Origin: Pseudomonadota bacterium
GTDB taxonomy: Bacteria; Campylobacterota; Campylobacteria; Campylobacterales; Sulfurospirillaceae
Assembly: GCA_017860615.1 (NCBI GenBank)
Contig: JAGDMU010000011.1
Location: 1-64,000, forward strand
DNA length: 64,000 nt
Direction: 5' to 3'
Part shown: in pieces, positions 34,107 through 43,048 of the stretch
Layout of the letters: each line of letters begins with the position of its first letter
How positions within the stretch are numbered: the stretch's first letter is position 1
Made by a program: the position numbers and the translations under genes
Notes under the pieces: generated by a model
What the model was told of the DNA's origin: nothing
Database searches by the model: none
Seen by the model: only the letters and a program-made list of their open reading frames with translations

Positions 34107-34835
34107 ATGGAAAAAGCCTATAAATTATTAGCCCTTCAAGAGGGCATTTCAAACCGTGCAGCAAAAGATCTTATTGATAGAGGTGTTGTGTATGCAGCAG
34201 GTAAAAAAGTCAGTGTAGCAAGAGGCGAGTTAAGCCCTAGCACAAAGTTCAAAATTGAAAAAATTGCACCTATCAAAGTGATTTTTGAAGACGAATACAT
34301 TATGGCCGTTGATAAGCCTGCTTTTATGACATCTGAAGAGGTTGCTGAGATCAAAAAACTACCTCTTTTACATCGTTTGGATCGTGAAACCAGTGGAGTG
34401 TTACTTTTAACCAAAGATGAAGAATTTCGCAAAAAGGCAGTTATTGCATTTAAAAAACGTGAAGTTCAAAAAGAGTATTTAGCGATTGTAGAGGCGAAGG
34501 TTATGGAAGCGATGGAAATTAATGCTCCTATCTTAACCATTAAAAAAGGCAATACAGCTTACAGTAAAATCAGTGATGAGGGTAAAGAGGCGATCAGCCA
34601 TATTGAACCACTTATGATCGAGGGTAAACGCTCAAAAATTAAAGTGCGTATTGAAACAGGTAGAACGCATCAAATTAGGGTTCATCTTAAAAGTATAGGT
34701 GCATCTATTTTGGGTGATACTGAGTATGGTGGACGTCCTCATAAACGTTTGATGCTACATGCTTCAAAAATTATGTTACTTGGTTATATTTTTCAAACAA
34801 AAGAACCTGAAGATTTTATTAAATTTAGTGTTTGA
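34107..34835 (+). CDS. RluA-type pseudouridine synthase
   Basis: 242 residues. A short S4-like N-terminus (residues 1-50) is followed by the catalytic block LLHRLDRETSGVLLLTKD (~89-106; Asp of HRLD is the nucleophile) and the C-terminal GRTHQIRVHLKSIG. Target RNA (23S, 16S or tRNA) cannot be decided. Ends the purE-to-waaA transcript; about 170 bases precede ffh. Confidence 0.9.
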   Translation: MEKAYKLLALQEGISNRAAKDLIDRGVVYAAGKKVSVARGELSPSTKFKIEKIAPIKVIFEDEYIMAVDKPAFMTSEEVAEIKKLPLLHRLDRETSGVLLLTKDEEFRKKAVIAFKKREVQKEYLAIVEAKVMEAMEINAPILTIKKGNTAYSKISDEGKEAISHIEPLMIEGKRSKIKVRIETGRTHQIRVHLKSIGASILGDTEYGGRPHKRLMLHASKIMLLGYIFQTKEPEDFIKFSV

Positions 34836-35009
34836 TTAAAAAAGAATATATCTTGATTGTAGCCCTAAATATAGGCTTTTTAGAATACTCTGATGTTCTA
34901 AAGTAATGGATATGTTTTAAGGTTTAATTTAGTTTAAAGTATTTATTTTGTAAAATTGCATTTCTTTGCCAAAAGGCAGGTATGTGTGAATAGATTAAAA
35001 GGATAGTTT

Positions 35010-36350
35010 GTGTTTGAGGTTTTAACCGATTCGTTTCGTTCAGCCATCAATAAAATACGTTTCAGTGATGATGAAAAATCTTTAAAAAACGCGCTAGAGA
35101 ATCTTAAAAAAGCACTTCTCAAAGCAGACGTTCACCATAAAATTGTACGTGATTTATTGCGTCAAGTAGAAATCGAAACAAAAGCAAAAGGAATTGGCCA
35201 AGTCAATTTTTTACGCTCTTTAAAAACAAATTTAACCACGATTTTAACCGTACCTGGACGACAAGGTTTTGTTTTTGCTTCCAAACCACCTACAACAGTA
35301 TTGATGGTAGGCTTGCAAGGAAGTGGTAAAACAACCACAACGGTTAAACTGGCTAATTATCTCAAACTGAAACAAAAAAAGGTTTTAGTCGTTGCATGTG
35401 ACCTTCAACGTTTAGCTGCGGTTGAGCAATTACGCCAACTCTGTTCTTCGAACGAGATTGATCTTTATTTTGAAGATGTAAGCGTAAATCCTGTAGCTAT
35501 AGCAAAAAATGCAATGAAAAAAGCTAAAGAAGGCTTATACGATGTCGTTTTAATCGATACTGCAGGTCGTTTAGCGATTGATACTGAGCTTATGGATCAG
35601 TTAGAAGCGATTAAAAAAGAAGTAACACCTGATGAGATCTTTTACGTCGCTGATGCTATGACAGGACAAGATGCTGTTAAAAGTGCTGTGACATTTCATG
35701 AAAAAATTACCCTTAGTGGTGTGATTTTAAGTAAATTTGATGGTGATGGCAAGGGTGGTGTTGCTCTTGGTATTGCTGATCAGACCAATGTCCCACTTCG
35801 TTTTATCGGTGTGGGTGAAAAAGTTGCGGATTTAGAGCACTTTATTCCTGATCGTATTGTTAGTCGTTTGATGGGTGAGGGTGATCTTGAAACCTTGGCT
35901 GAAAAAACGAGTTCGATTATTGATGAGAAACAAGCAAAAGCACTGACTAAAAAGATTAAAAAAGGTGAGTTCAACTTCAACGACTTTTTAGAGCAAATGG
36001 AACAGATGAAAAAGCTTGGTAGTATGAAGTCATTGATTGGGATGATCCCTGGACTTTCTCAAATGGCAGGTAAACTTCAAGATGTTGATATGGAAAACTC
36101 GGTTGAGATGAAGCGTATTAAAGCGATGATTGGTTCCATGACCAAAAAAGAGCGTGAAGATCCAGAATTACTCAATAACAGTCGAAAAAGAAGAATTGCA
36201 GAAGGTTCAGGCCTTTCGCAAGTAGAAGTGAATCGCTTTTTAAAGCAATTCCATAATGCGGCAAAAATGGCGAAGAAGTTCTCAGGTAAAAAGGGAATGC
36301 AAGATCTTCAAAATATGCTTTCACAAAGTAAACACGCACACCTTCGTTAA
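35010..36350 (+). CDS. ffh: Signal recognition particle protein Ffh
   Basis: SRP54 GTPase, 446 residues. N domain (1-90), then the G domain with GLQGSGKTTT (~104-113), DTAGR near 185 and SKFDGDGKGG near 242, and a Met-rich M domain (~310-430) with the RNA-binding SRKRRIAEGSG segment. Start GTG 35010 with AAAGGA upstream. Targets nascent inner-membrane proteins. The 174 bases before it hold a weak promoter-like TAAAAT and no SRP RNA that I can recognise. Confidence 0.97.
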   Translation: MFEVLTDSFRSAINKIRFSDDEKSLKNALENLKKALLKADVHHKIVRDLLRQVEIETKAKGIGQVNFLRSLKTNLTTILTVPGRQGFVFASKPPTTVLMVGLQGSGKTTTTVKLANYLKLKQKKVLVVACDLQRLAAVEQLRQLCSSNEIDLYFEDVSVNPVAIAKNAMKKAKEGLYDVVLIDTAGRLAIDTELMDQLEAIKKEVTPDEIFYVADAMTGQDAVKSAVTFHEKITLSGVILSKFDGDGKGGVALGIADQTNVPLRFIGVGEKVADLEHFIPDRIVSRLMGEGDLETLAEKTSSIIDEKQAKALTKKIKKGEFNFNDFLEQMEQMKKLGSMKSLIGMIPGLSQMAGKLQDVDMENSVEMKRIKAMIGSMTKKEREDPELLNNSRKRRIAEGSGLSQVEVNRFLKQFHNAAKMAKKFSGKKGMQDLQNMLSQSKHAHLR

Positions 36351-36368
36351 GGTGTGACGGTTTATATC

Positions 36369-36389
36369 TGCATGTAAATGTTACATGCA
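36369..36389 (+). other. Perfect hairpin between ffh and rpsP
   Basis: TGCATGTAA-ATG-TTACATGCA is a nine-pair perfect inverted repeat in the 77-base gap before rpsP. No U run follows, so it is not a classical terminator. It could be an operator or a processing site, and its half-site is close to the palindrome TTACATGTAA seen five times elsewhere. Confidence 0.6.
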
Positions 36390-36427
36390 AATCTAAGTCG
36401 TAGAAAAAATTTAAGGAGACCATAAAA

Positions 36428-36658
36428 ATGGCAACAGTTGTAAGATTAACAAGAATGGGTAGAAATAAAACTCCGTTTTACAGAATCGTCGTAACAGACA
36501 GTAGAAAAAAACGTGATGGTGGATCAATCGAGACTATCGGTTACTATAACCCACTTACCAATCCACAAATCGTAAAAGTTGATGCAGAGAGACTTGCATA
36601 CTGGAAAAGCGTTGGCGCAAAGCTTAGTGACAGGGTTGCGAAAATCACTGGTAAATAA
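36428..36658 (+). CDS. rpsP: Ribosomal protein S16
   Basis: 76-residue 30S protein starting [22 protein letters not shown] with the family block [15 protein letters not shown] lies before the ATG. First gene of rpsP-khpA-rimM-trmD-rplS. Confidence 0.98.
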   Translation: MATVVRLTRMGRNKTPFYRIVVTDSRKKRDGGSIETIGYYNPLTNPQIVKVDAERLAYWKSVGAKLSDRVAKITGK

Positions 36659-36660
36659 TC

Positions 36661-36906
36661 ATGATTGACAAATTTCTCGAAGAATTTGCCAAGCTTTTGG
36701 TAGACAATCCAGCAGGTGTACGCGTTGAGCGAAGCGATGTTGATGGAACATTTTGCGAAGTTGTCATCTATGCGGATAAAATTGATACCGGTAAGTTGAT
36801 TGGTAAAGATGGCAAAATGATCAATTCACTCAAGACGCTTATCTCTGGATGTAAAGCAAAAGATGGTAAATCGTATCGGGTGACTGTCAAAGCTAACGAT
36901 GAATAA
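36661..36906 (+). CDS. khpA: KH-domain RNA-binding protein KhpA
   Basis: 81-residue protein with a single KH domain (GKDGKMINSLKTL carries the GxxG-type loop). By family it binds RNA, often with KhpB. Two bases after rpsP; the stop overlaps rimM by eight bases. The place between rpsP and rimM is the standard one. Confidence 0.93.
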   Translation: MIDKFLEEFAKLLVDNPAGVRVERSDVDGTFCEVVIYADKIDTGKLIGKDGKMINSLKTLISGCKAKDGKSYRVTVKANDE

Positions 36907-37438
36907 TCAATCTTCTCTCATTGAAGTCGCTCAAATTGGGCGACTTGTGGGCTTAAAAGGTGAGCTTAAACTTCACCTTCAATGTGACTTCCCTGAGCAA
37001 TTCAAAAAAGGCAAAACGTTTACCACCCAAAAAGGTGAGACGCTTGAAGTCTTTTCGTTCAATCAAACGCGTGGGCTTATCTCGTTTGTTGGGTATCAAA
37101 GCAGAGAAGCAGCAGCAAAGCTTGTCAATACGTTTTTGCTGACAACGCAAGAAAATTCCATCAGTGAGTGTGCGCTTCAAGAGGGCGAATTCTTTTGGTT
37201 TGATCTTATTGAGGCAAGCGTGATTGATGATGATGGAACGGTTTTGGGCATTGTAGATGAGATTGAGCGTATTGCAGCGACGGATTATTTGGTCATCAAA
37301 ACCGATGAGGCGTTGGTGAAAAAAGGGCTAGCTAAAACGTTTTATTTGCCGTACATTGAACGTTATATTATAACGTTTGATAAAATGAAAAAAGAAGTTC
37401 TAAGCAAAGACGGTTTAGGAATTCTGGAGAACTCCTAA
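36899..37438 (+). CDS. rimM: 16S rRNA processing protein RimM
   Basis: 179-residue 30S assembly factor with the N-terminal beta-barrel (IEVAQIGRLVGLKGELKLH) and a C-terminal PRC-barrel ending in FYLPYIERYIITFDKMKK. It binds S19 and the 16S head. Overlaps khpA by eight bases and abuts trmD with no gap. Confidence 0.95.
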   Translation: MNNQSSLIEVAQIGRLVGLKGELKLHLQCDFPEQFKKGKTFTTQKGETLEVFSFNQTRGLISFVGYQSREAAAKLVNTFLLTTQENSISECALQEGEFFWFDLIEASVIDDDGTVLGIVDEIERIAATDYLVIKTDEALVKKGLAKTFYLPYIERYIITFDKMKKEVLSKDGLGILENS

Positions 37439-38131
37439 ATGCGATTTTCTTATGTGACACTTTTTGAAGGGTTGATCGCTTCGTATTTTGAAGACTCAAT
37501 CTTAAAACGTGCCATTGCAAAAGAGCTTTTGAGTGTTGATTTTTTGAATCCTAGAGATTTTACGAAAAACAAACATGGCAAAGTCGATGACTATCAAGCC
37601 AGTGGTGGAGCAGGGTTGGTACTTTTTCCTCAACCCCTATTTGATCTTTTACGTCATATCAAGCAAGAATCTTCTGAAGCGTATATTATTTTTCCAACAC
37701 CTTCTGGAAAGCTTTTTACGCAAAATGATGCTAAACGTTTGGCTCTTAAGAAGCATTTGATTTTTGTAAGTGGGCGCTATGAGGGAATTGATGAGAGAGT
37801 CATCGAAACATTTGCTGATGAGCTTTTTTGCATTGGGGATTATGTTTTAACGGGAGGAGAACTTCCGAGCCTTGTGATGAGTGATGCGATTAGTCGCAAT
37901 ATAAAAGGTGTCCTTGGTAATGAGGATTCTTTGAGTATGGAGAGTTTTGAGAGTCCCCTTTTAGAGGCACCGTGTTTTTCAAAACCGCCAATTTATGAAA
38001 ATAAATGCGTGCCCTCAGAGTTTTTAAAGGGAAACCACGCTAAAATCACAAGCTTAAAAAATAAAATGTCTGAATCTAAGACTAAATATTTCAGACCAGA
38101 TCTGTTTTCTCGCTTTAGCGTGAAGCACTAG
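37439..38131 (+). CDS. trmD: tRNA (guanine-N1)-methyltransferase
   Basis: Makes m1G37 in tRNA. 230 residues with [18 protein letters not shown] near 48, [11 protein letters not shown] near 115 and [20 protein letters not shown] near 136, the SPOUT knot and AdoMet site. Abuts rimM. Normal length. Confidence 0.97.
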   Translation: MRFSYVTLFEGLIASYFEDSILKRAIAKELLSVDFLNPRDFTKNKHGKVDDYQASGGAGLVLFPQPLFDLLRHIKQESSEAYIIFPTPSGKLFTQNDAKRLALKKHLIFVSGRYEGIDERVIETFADELFCIGDYVLTGGELPSLVMSDAISRNIKGVLGNEDSLSMESFESPLLEAPCFSKPPIYENKCVPSEFLKGNHAKITSLKNKMSESKTKYFRPDLFSRFSVKH

Positions 38132-38156
38132 AATGAATGAACAAAAAGGATAATTG

Positions 38157-38513
38157 ATGAGAAATAAATATATTGAAGCTTTTGAAGCAGGACAGATTGC
38201 TGAGAAAAATGTTCCAGCTTTTAGAGCAGGTGACACACTTAGAGTTGCTGTAAAAATTGTTGAAGGCGATAAACAACGTGTTCAAAATTTTGAAGGTATT
38301 TGTATTGCAAGACGTGGTACGGGTACAGGCGAAACCTTTATGGTAAGAAAAATCGGTGCAAATAGTGTTGGTGTAGAAAGAATTTTCCCAATCTATTCTG
38401 ACAGTATCGAAGAGATCGTTGTTGTAAGACGTGGTCTTGTTAGACGTTCTAAACTCTTCTATCTTAGAGATAGACGTGGTAAAGCTGCAAAAATTAAAGA
38501 ACTTAGAAAATAA
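38157..38513 (+). CDS. rplS: Ribosomal protein L19
   Basis: 118-residue 50S protein with [23 protein letters not shown] and the C-terminal [24 protein letters not shown] 38157 is chosen over TTG 38154 because AAAAGGA is spaced six bases from it. Last gene of the operon, followed by a terminator. Confidence 0.97.
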   Translation: MRNKYIEAFEAGQIAEKNVPAFRAGDTLRVAVKIVEGDKQRVQNFEGICIARRGTGTGETFMVRKIGANSVGVERIFPIYSDSIEEIVVVRRGLVRRSKLFYLRDRRGKAAKIKELRK

Positions 38514-38522
38514 TACTTTTTG

Positions 38523-38555
38523 GGCAGTAACACGAATGGTGTTACTGCCTTTTTC
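38523..38555 (+). terminator. Rho-independent terminator of the rpsP-rplS operon
   Basis: GGCAGTAACAC-GAATG-GTGTTACTGCC, an 11-pair perfect stem, followed by TTTTT. It starts ten bases after the rplS stop. Confidence 0.95.
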
Positions 38556-38594
38556 TCCCCTTTCTCTTTCCTCATTAAATTTTAAAAGAATCCG

Positions 38595-39455
38595 ATGAAA
38601 ATACAAGAACGTTGTTTAACCTGTATATATGATCAAACCAAACGGGTATGTGAACTTTTACATGTTAACAATGAACAAGCTCATTTAATTGATGGATTGG
38701 CTCACCAGTACATTCAAACGTTTGATATGAACCAAACACCTCCACACAATGCTGCCCCTCTGTATGAAGCAATGGCAAAAGTATTAGGTGTTGAAGATTT
38801 ATATGCACAGTTTAAAGCAGATTCTTCACAAAAAGCAAAAGCGTTTGTACCTTTGTGCCAACAGAAAATTCAGGCAAGTTCACGTAAGCTTTTTGAAGCG
38901 ACAAAAACAGCAGTTGCTGGCAATGTCATTGATCTTGCTGCTGTGATGTTGTATGACCTTGAAGAAGAGTTAGAGAAGATTTACCATACTCCTTTTGCGA
39001 TTGATGATTTTAAAGCTCTTGAAGCGCAATTAGCGCGTACGCAAACACTTGTGTATTTAGCCGACAATGCGGGAGAAGAGGTTTTTGATAAGCTTTACAT
39101 TCAAACCATTAAAGAGCTTTTCCCAAAGATTCACGTTTACTATTTTGTACGTGGACAACCTATCATTAATGATCTTACATCACTTGATGCATTAGCTTCT
39201 GGTATGGATGAAGTCGCAACGATTGTGGATAGTGGTGTACCAACCCCTGGTCTTGCTATGGAATTAATGAATGAAAATGCACGAATACTGTTTGAAAAGG
39301 CAGAGTGCATTATCTCTAAAGGTATGGGAAATTATGAGTGTTTAGGAGAAGTTGAAGGCTTGCCTATCTTCTTTTTGTTTAAAGTAAAATGCAATGTTGT
39401 AGCTCATGCTGTTAGTGCTGAACTTGGTAGCATTGTTTGTAAAAAAGGAGCGTAA
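38595..39455 (+). CDS. DUF89/ARMT1-type metal-dependent phosphatase-like protein
   Basis: 286-residue protein of the DUF89 damage-control phosphatase family. The metal/phosphate site reads LADNAGEEVFDKL near residue 152, GQPIINDLT near 186, and the C-terminal SKGMGNYE and LFKVKC. An N-terminal CLTC pair (Cys7, Cys10) matches the AF1104-like subgroup. The family hydrolyses damaged sugar phosphates or related compounds; the substrate is unknown here. It follows the rplS terminator, so it has its own promoter. Confidence 0.82.
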   Translation: MKIQERCLTCIYDQTKRVCELLHVNNEQAHLIDGLAHQYIQTFDMNQTPPHNAAPLYEAMAKVLGVEDLYAQFKADSSQKAKAFVPLCQQKIQASSRKLFEATKTAVAGNVIDLAAVMLYDLEEELEKIYHTPFAIDDFKALEAQLARTQTLVYLADNAGEEVFDKLYIQTIKELFPKIHVYYFVRGQPIINDLTSLDALASGMDEVATIVDSGVPTPGLAMELMNENARILFEKAECIISKGMGNYECLGEVEGLPIFFLFKVKCNVVAHAVSAELGSIVCKKGA

Positions 39456-39568
39456 AAAAATTTATTCTCCAAAAAACATTTTTTCTTTTTCCCTCTCCAT
39501 CCTTTAATTCACAAAATCTTCATGAATCCTTCTTTTAAATTACTCCAAAGAATATTCCAGTCCTTTTT

Positions 39569-39635
39569 AATAATACTAATATATATTTTGTATTAAGCAA
39601 TGGAGTAGTAAGATTTAAATTAAAGTAGTATTATT
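39569..39635. promoter_or_regulatory. Candidate operator upstream of the DUF4198 gene
   Basis: In the 217-base gap, TAATAC (39571) faces GTATTA (39590) with 13 bases between, and a second GTATTA (39628, within AGTATTATT) faces the first half-site again. Such dyads resemble, loosely, NikR-type metal-sensor sites, but I cannot match a known consensus. The region otherwise looks AT-rich and empty. Confidence 0.35.
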
Positions 39636-39672
39636 TATGACTACTTATAAATTTAAAATATTAGGAGTTGTA

Positions 39673-40371
39673 ATGAAAATTTTTTCATTGTGTTTGGCAA
39701 GTGCCTTATTGACAACATGTGCTTTAGCACATCAAATCGTTGCTTCAAAAAAAGAGAACAGTTATGAAGCTATTTATTGGAACCATGAAGCTTTTGAACC
39801 TTATACAAAAGAGCAACTTAAAGGGGTAAAAGCGTTTGGTGTCAACGGTAAAGTGGTCTCTGCGGGAATTGATTATAGTGCAAATATTCCAAAAATTCTC
39901 ACCGATGCAGAAGTGGGAATGATGAGTTTCTCTTTTGATGCAGGAAAATGGGTAAAAGGAACGAAAGGCTTTGAGTATGTTAGCCCGACAACACAACCTA
40001 AAGGTGTGATTTTTGGAACGCTTAAAAGCCATAAATTTAGCAAAACACTGTTTAGTTGGAATGAGGCATTTAGTAAACCGATAAACCTGTATATGGAGAT
40101 TGTCCCACTTGTGAATCCTTTAAATGTGAAAGTGGGTGAAACGTTCCCTGTTCTTGTCTTAAAAGAAGGTGTGCCTTTAGCCAATGCAGGTTTTGAAAGC
40201 AGTGATGAAGATGAACCAAGTTATAAAACGGATGCGTATGGTATCGCACATATTCCACTGAAAAAGAAAGGGTTATTCATCGTAGCAGCAAAACATTATG
40301 CACAACAATTTGATGATCCAAGTGTGGATGCTATGACCATTCAAAGTAGTCTCTCGTTTACGGTCAAATAG
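39673..40371 (+). CDS. Periplasmic DUF4198 protein (NikK-like)
   Basis: 232 residues with a signal peptide cleaved after CALA (~residue 18), leaving an N-terminal His (HQIVASKKEN). The body is of DUF4198 type, with a C-terminal Ig-like domain (LVNPLNVKVGETFPVLVLKEGVPLANAGF, shown here only as a region near residues 138-166). NikK-type DUF4198 proteins accompany nickel or cobalt ECF transporters in Campylobacterota. TTAGGAG precedes ATG 39673; the upstream ATG 39637 has no ribosome site. Abuts the next gene. Confidence 0.75.
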   Translation: MKIFSLCLASALLTTCALAHQIVASKKENSYEAIYWNHEAFEPYTKEQLKGVKAFGVNGKVVSAGIDYSANIPKILTDAEVGMMSFSFDAGKWVKGTKGFEYVSPTTQPKGVIFGTLKSHKFSKTLFSWNEAFSKPINLYMEIVPLVNPLNVKVGETFPVLVLKEGVPLANAGFESSDEDEPSYKTDAYGIAHIPLKKKGLFIVAAKHYAQQFDDPSVDAMTIQSSLSFTVK

Positions 40372-40812
40372 ATGCGTTCATTTGTCTTTATGATGCTTTT
40401 GAGTGTCAGTTCTCTTTTGGCACATAGTGTTGAACATGAATTTCATGATGGCGCTATGGCTGTCAAATTACTGCTTGGTTCTGATCTAGCTTCTTTTTCC
40501 CCTTATACACTTTACGCTCCCAATGCAAGCTTGCCTTTTCAAGAAGGGCAAAGTGATAAAAATGGTATTGTAGCCTTTGTGCCTGATCGCGCTGGGATGT
40601 GGAAACTTGTGGCGACACCTGGCAGTGATCATGGTGGTCATCAGTTTAACATTCTGTTTGAAGTCAATGAACATCAGGTTGTGGTATGGGATTCTGCACC
40701 GCTGTTTACACGTTATGCACAAGTGATTTCAGGGATTAGCTTGATTATAGGCTTTTTTGGGATAATGATGGCATGGAAAACGCGTTCAAAGATTAAAAAA
40801 GAGAGAGCCTAG
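40372..40812 (+). CDS. Membrane-anchored periplasmic protein, NikL-like
   Basis: 146 residues. Signal peptide (1-17), a periplasmic beta-rich domain with several histidines (AHSVEHEFHDG at the predicted mature start, SDHGGHQF near residue 84), then one C-terminal membrane helix (~118-136) and a basic tail. The layout resembles NikL, which pairs with NikK in metal uptake clusters. No ECF transporter genes are here, so partners must be elsewhere. Starts right after the DUF4198 stop. Confidence 0.65.
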   Translation: MRSFVFMMLLSVSSLLAHSVEHEFHDGAMAVKLLLGSDLASFSPYTLYAPNASLPFQEGQSDKNGIVAFVPDRAGMWKLVATPGSDHGGHQFNILFEVNEHQVVVWDSAPLFTRYAQVISGISLIIGFFGIMMAWKTRSKIKKERA

Positions 40813-40828
40813 AAGCTCTCTCTTTTTT
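40801..40828. terminator. Bidirectional terminator
   Basis: GAGAGAGC-CTAGAA-GCTCTCTC forms an eight-pair stem with six T after it on the plus strand (40823-40828) and six A before it (40795-40800), so it can stop transcription from both sides. It overlaps the stop of the plus-strand gene and abuts that of the aminotransferase. Confidence 0.85.
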
Positions 40829-41987
40829 AGAGTTCAGTATAGGCGTCAAAAAGTTTTTTTACACCTTCTTTTATCTGTTCTAGGCTGGAATTGGTATAGT
40901 TGAGTCTTCCATAAGAGCTGACACGTTTATCGGCAAAGAAAACGCTTCCTGGTACAAAAGCAACCCCTTTTTTGATCGCAATATCAAAAAGTTTCATGCT
41001 ATCATCGCATTTTTTAAAGTTCACCCAAATAAACATACCCCCTTCTGGGACTACAAACTCGATGCTCTCTCCGAAAAGCTCATGTAAGGCATCAACCATT
41101 GCATCACGTTTAGGGCGGTAGTATTCAATGAGCGTTTTGGTATGTTCTTGAAGTTCGCCATTTTGCATCATACGTGCGCAGATATGCTGAAAGAATTTTG
41201 AATTTTGCAAATCCGTACTCTCTTTGGAGAGTGTGAGTGCACTGATGATCTCTTTAGGTGCCTTCATCCATCCGATGCGAAAATCAGGTGCGAGTGTTTT
41301 CGAAAATGTTCCAAGGGCAATGGTGAGCTCTGGGAGTAAATCTGCAAAAGCCGTGGTTTGAACACCATCGTAACGAAGCGCTTCATAGGGGCTGTCTTCC
41401 AGTAAAATAACATTGTATTTTTTAGCAATTCTTACGACCTCTTGGCGTGTTTCAAGTGTGTAAGAGTAACCTGTTGGGTTTTGAAAAATAGGAATGGTAT
41501 AAAAAAACTTTGGTGTATTGTCACGGAAAAGCGCTTCAAGAGCAACGGTATCTACACCGTTCGCACTAAGCGGAGCTGCTTTAACTGTAACATTGTACAT
41601 ATGAAAGAGTCCCAGGGCTGCAAGGTAACTAGGGTCTTCGACAATGATGCAATCTTTCTCATCCAAAAACGTTTTACAGACCAAATCTAGCCCTTGTTGA
41701 GAACCATTGGTGAGCATAATTTCAGCCGATGTAGTGTCCTGATATTTTTTAGCGATTTCGACTTTGAGTGCCTCAACCCCTGAAGCATTGCTGTATTGGA
41801 ATAAGCGATTATCTTCTGTTTCAAAGAGTTTTTTAGCATGTTTTTCAATGTTTTCTCTTGGAAAAAGTGCAGCGTCAGGAAGCCCACCTGCAAAAGAGAT
41901 GATAGAACTTTGCGCCGTTAAGTCTAAGATGGTTCGAGTAAATGAACGTGATGCGGTGGTAACACGTTTTGCAAATTTGGTTTGCAT
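40827..41987 (-). CDS. PLP-dependent aminotransferase, class I (LysN/AAT-like)
   Basis: 386 residues, fold-type I aminotransferase. The N-terminal SIISFAGGLPDAALFP, NGSQQGLDLVCK, the PIFQNPTGYSY block, and the PLP lysine in GTFSKTLAPDFRIGWMKAP identify the 2-aminoadipate/aromatic aminotransferase group related to MocR C-domains. There is no N-terminal regulator domain. Substrate not predictable. Its stop abuts a bidirectional terminator; it is divergent from the AraC-type gene. Confidence 0.87.
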   Translation of the reverse strand: MQTKFAKRVTTASRSFTRTILDLTAQSSIISFAGGLPDAALFPRENIEKHAKKLFETEDNRLFQYSNASGVEALKVEIAKKYQDTTSAEIMLTNGSQQGLDLVCKTFLDEKDCIIVEDPSYLAALGLFHMYNVTVKAAPLSANGVDTVALEALFRDNTPKFFYTIPIFQNPTGYSYTLETRQEVVRIAKKYNVILLEDSPYEALRYDGVQTTAFADLLPELTIALGTFSKTLAPDFRIGWMKAPKEIISALTLSKESTDLQNSKFFQHICARMMQNGELQEHTKTLIEYYRPKRDAMVDALHELFGESIEFVVPEGGMFIWVNFKKCDDSMKLFDIAIKKGVAFVPGSVFFADKRVSSYGRLNYTNSSLEQIKEGVKKLFDAYTEL

Positions 41988-42077
41988 ATCTAGCCTTTGT
42001 TAAAAATGTATCGTATTATAGCGTTCAAGCATGGGGTGTGCCACATAAAACGAGGGATTTGTTTTGTCCATTTGTGC

Positions 42078-42083
42078 TATAAT
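42078..42083 (+). promoter_or_regulatory. -10 box of the AraC-type regulator gene
   Basis: TATAAT preceded by TGTGC (an extended -10 type). Its expected start point, seven bases on, coincides with the ATG at 42090. Confidence 0.6.
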
Positions 42084-42089
42084 TGCTTT

Positions 42090-42953
42090 ATGAAACAGAA
42101 ACAAATGACTAAAAATGACCATATCGAGCGTGTCAACGAAGTGCTTTTTTACATTCATGGGGATATTGAAAAAAATTTTTCCGTGGAGGAACTTGCTTCA
42201 TTGGTTGCCATGTCCCCGTTTCATTTTAACCGCATTTTTAAAGAGATCACCAATGAGAGCTTACATGCTTACATCAGGCGTGTAAAACTCGAACATGCTG
42301 CTAACCTTCTGCTGTTTAATCCCGATGCAACCATAACTCACATTATGCACGATGTTGGTTTTAGCTCAAATGCCTCTTTTTCGCAAGCGTTTAAGGAAAA
42401 TTTTGGGGTAACGCCAACGAAGTGGCGTGAAGTGGATAAGGCTAATGAAAATAGAGACTATACATTTGCAGATCAGCCTTTAGAGGTAAAAATATGCTCT
42501 ATGCCAAGTTTTGATGTGGCGTATGTTCGGCACAAAGGGTATGATCGAAGTATTAAAATGGCGTGGCTAAAGCTCCAAGAGTGGGCATTGCGTCAGAATA
42601 TCGATTTTTCAAAACAGAGTATGATAGGCCTACATCATAGCAATCCACGCTTTGTAGAGTCCTCTCAATGCCATTATGTCGCATGTTTAGAGCTTCCTTC
42701 TGGTAAAAAGTTTTACAGAAATGCGGAAGTTGGGGTGATGCGAATCCCTCAAACATTTTGTGCTGTTTTCTCACTCCAAGGCGTTTATGGTGACCTTAAA
42801 AAATATATGGATGTCATCTACCATGAGTGGTTGCCTAAAAGTGACTATGAAAAAGCTTCTCTTCCTTCTTTCGCGCTTTATCGAAAAAACCATTTTATCA
42901 ATGCTGATGAAACGTTCGATCTTGATTTTTGTGTGCCCGTACGATTTAAGTAG
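42090..42953 (+). CDS. AraC-family regulator with GyrI-like effector domain
   Basis: 287 residues. The N-terminal two helix-turn-helix motifs (residues ~18-110) include FHFNRIFKEITNESLHAYI and the AraC signature up to FGVTPTKWR. Residues ~130-287 form a GyrI-like small-molecule-binding domain. This SoxS/Rob-like order is common in regulators of drug efflux. The frame extends to 41997, but the -10 box at 42078 makes 42090 (or ATG 42105) the start. No ribosome site is visible before either. Stands alone. Confidence 0.83.
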   Translation: MKQKQMTKNDHIERVNEVLFYIHGDIEKNFSVEELASLVAMSPFHFNRIFKEITNESLHAYIRRVKLEHAANLLLFNPDATITHIMHDVGFSSNASFSQAFKENFGVTPTKWREVDKANENRDYTFADQPLEVKICSMPSFDVAYVRHKGYDRSIKMAWLKLQEWALRQNIDFSKQSMIGLHHSNPRFVESSQCHYVACLELPSGKKFYRNAEVGVMRIPQTFCAVFSLQGVYGDLKKYMDVIYHEWLPKSDYEKASLPSFALYRKNHFINADETFDLDFCVPVRFK

Positions 42954-43048
42954 CATAAATTATCATTAATTAATCCTTTTAAGCAACCAACAAACAAACC
43001 AAAGTTACAATCATCGCATATCACAAAAATGTCACAAAGGAGTTTGTT

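Noticed and set aside
34836..35009. SRP RNA gene next to ffh
   Set aside because: No GGAAGC.../AGCAG apical loop or long hairpin in the gap; only a weak short stem and an AT-rich promoter-like stretch.
38115..38606. 163-codon antisense frame over rplS
   Set aside because: Shadow of a ribosomal protein gene and its terminator; Ser/Phe/Asn-rich.
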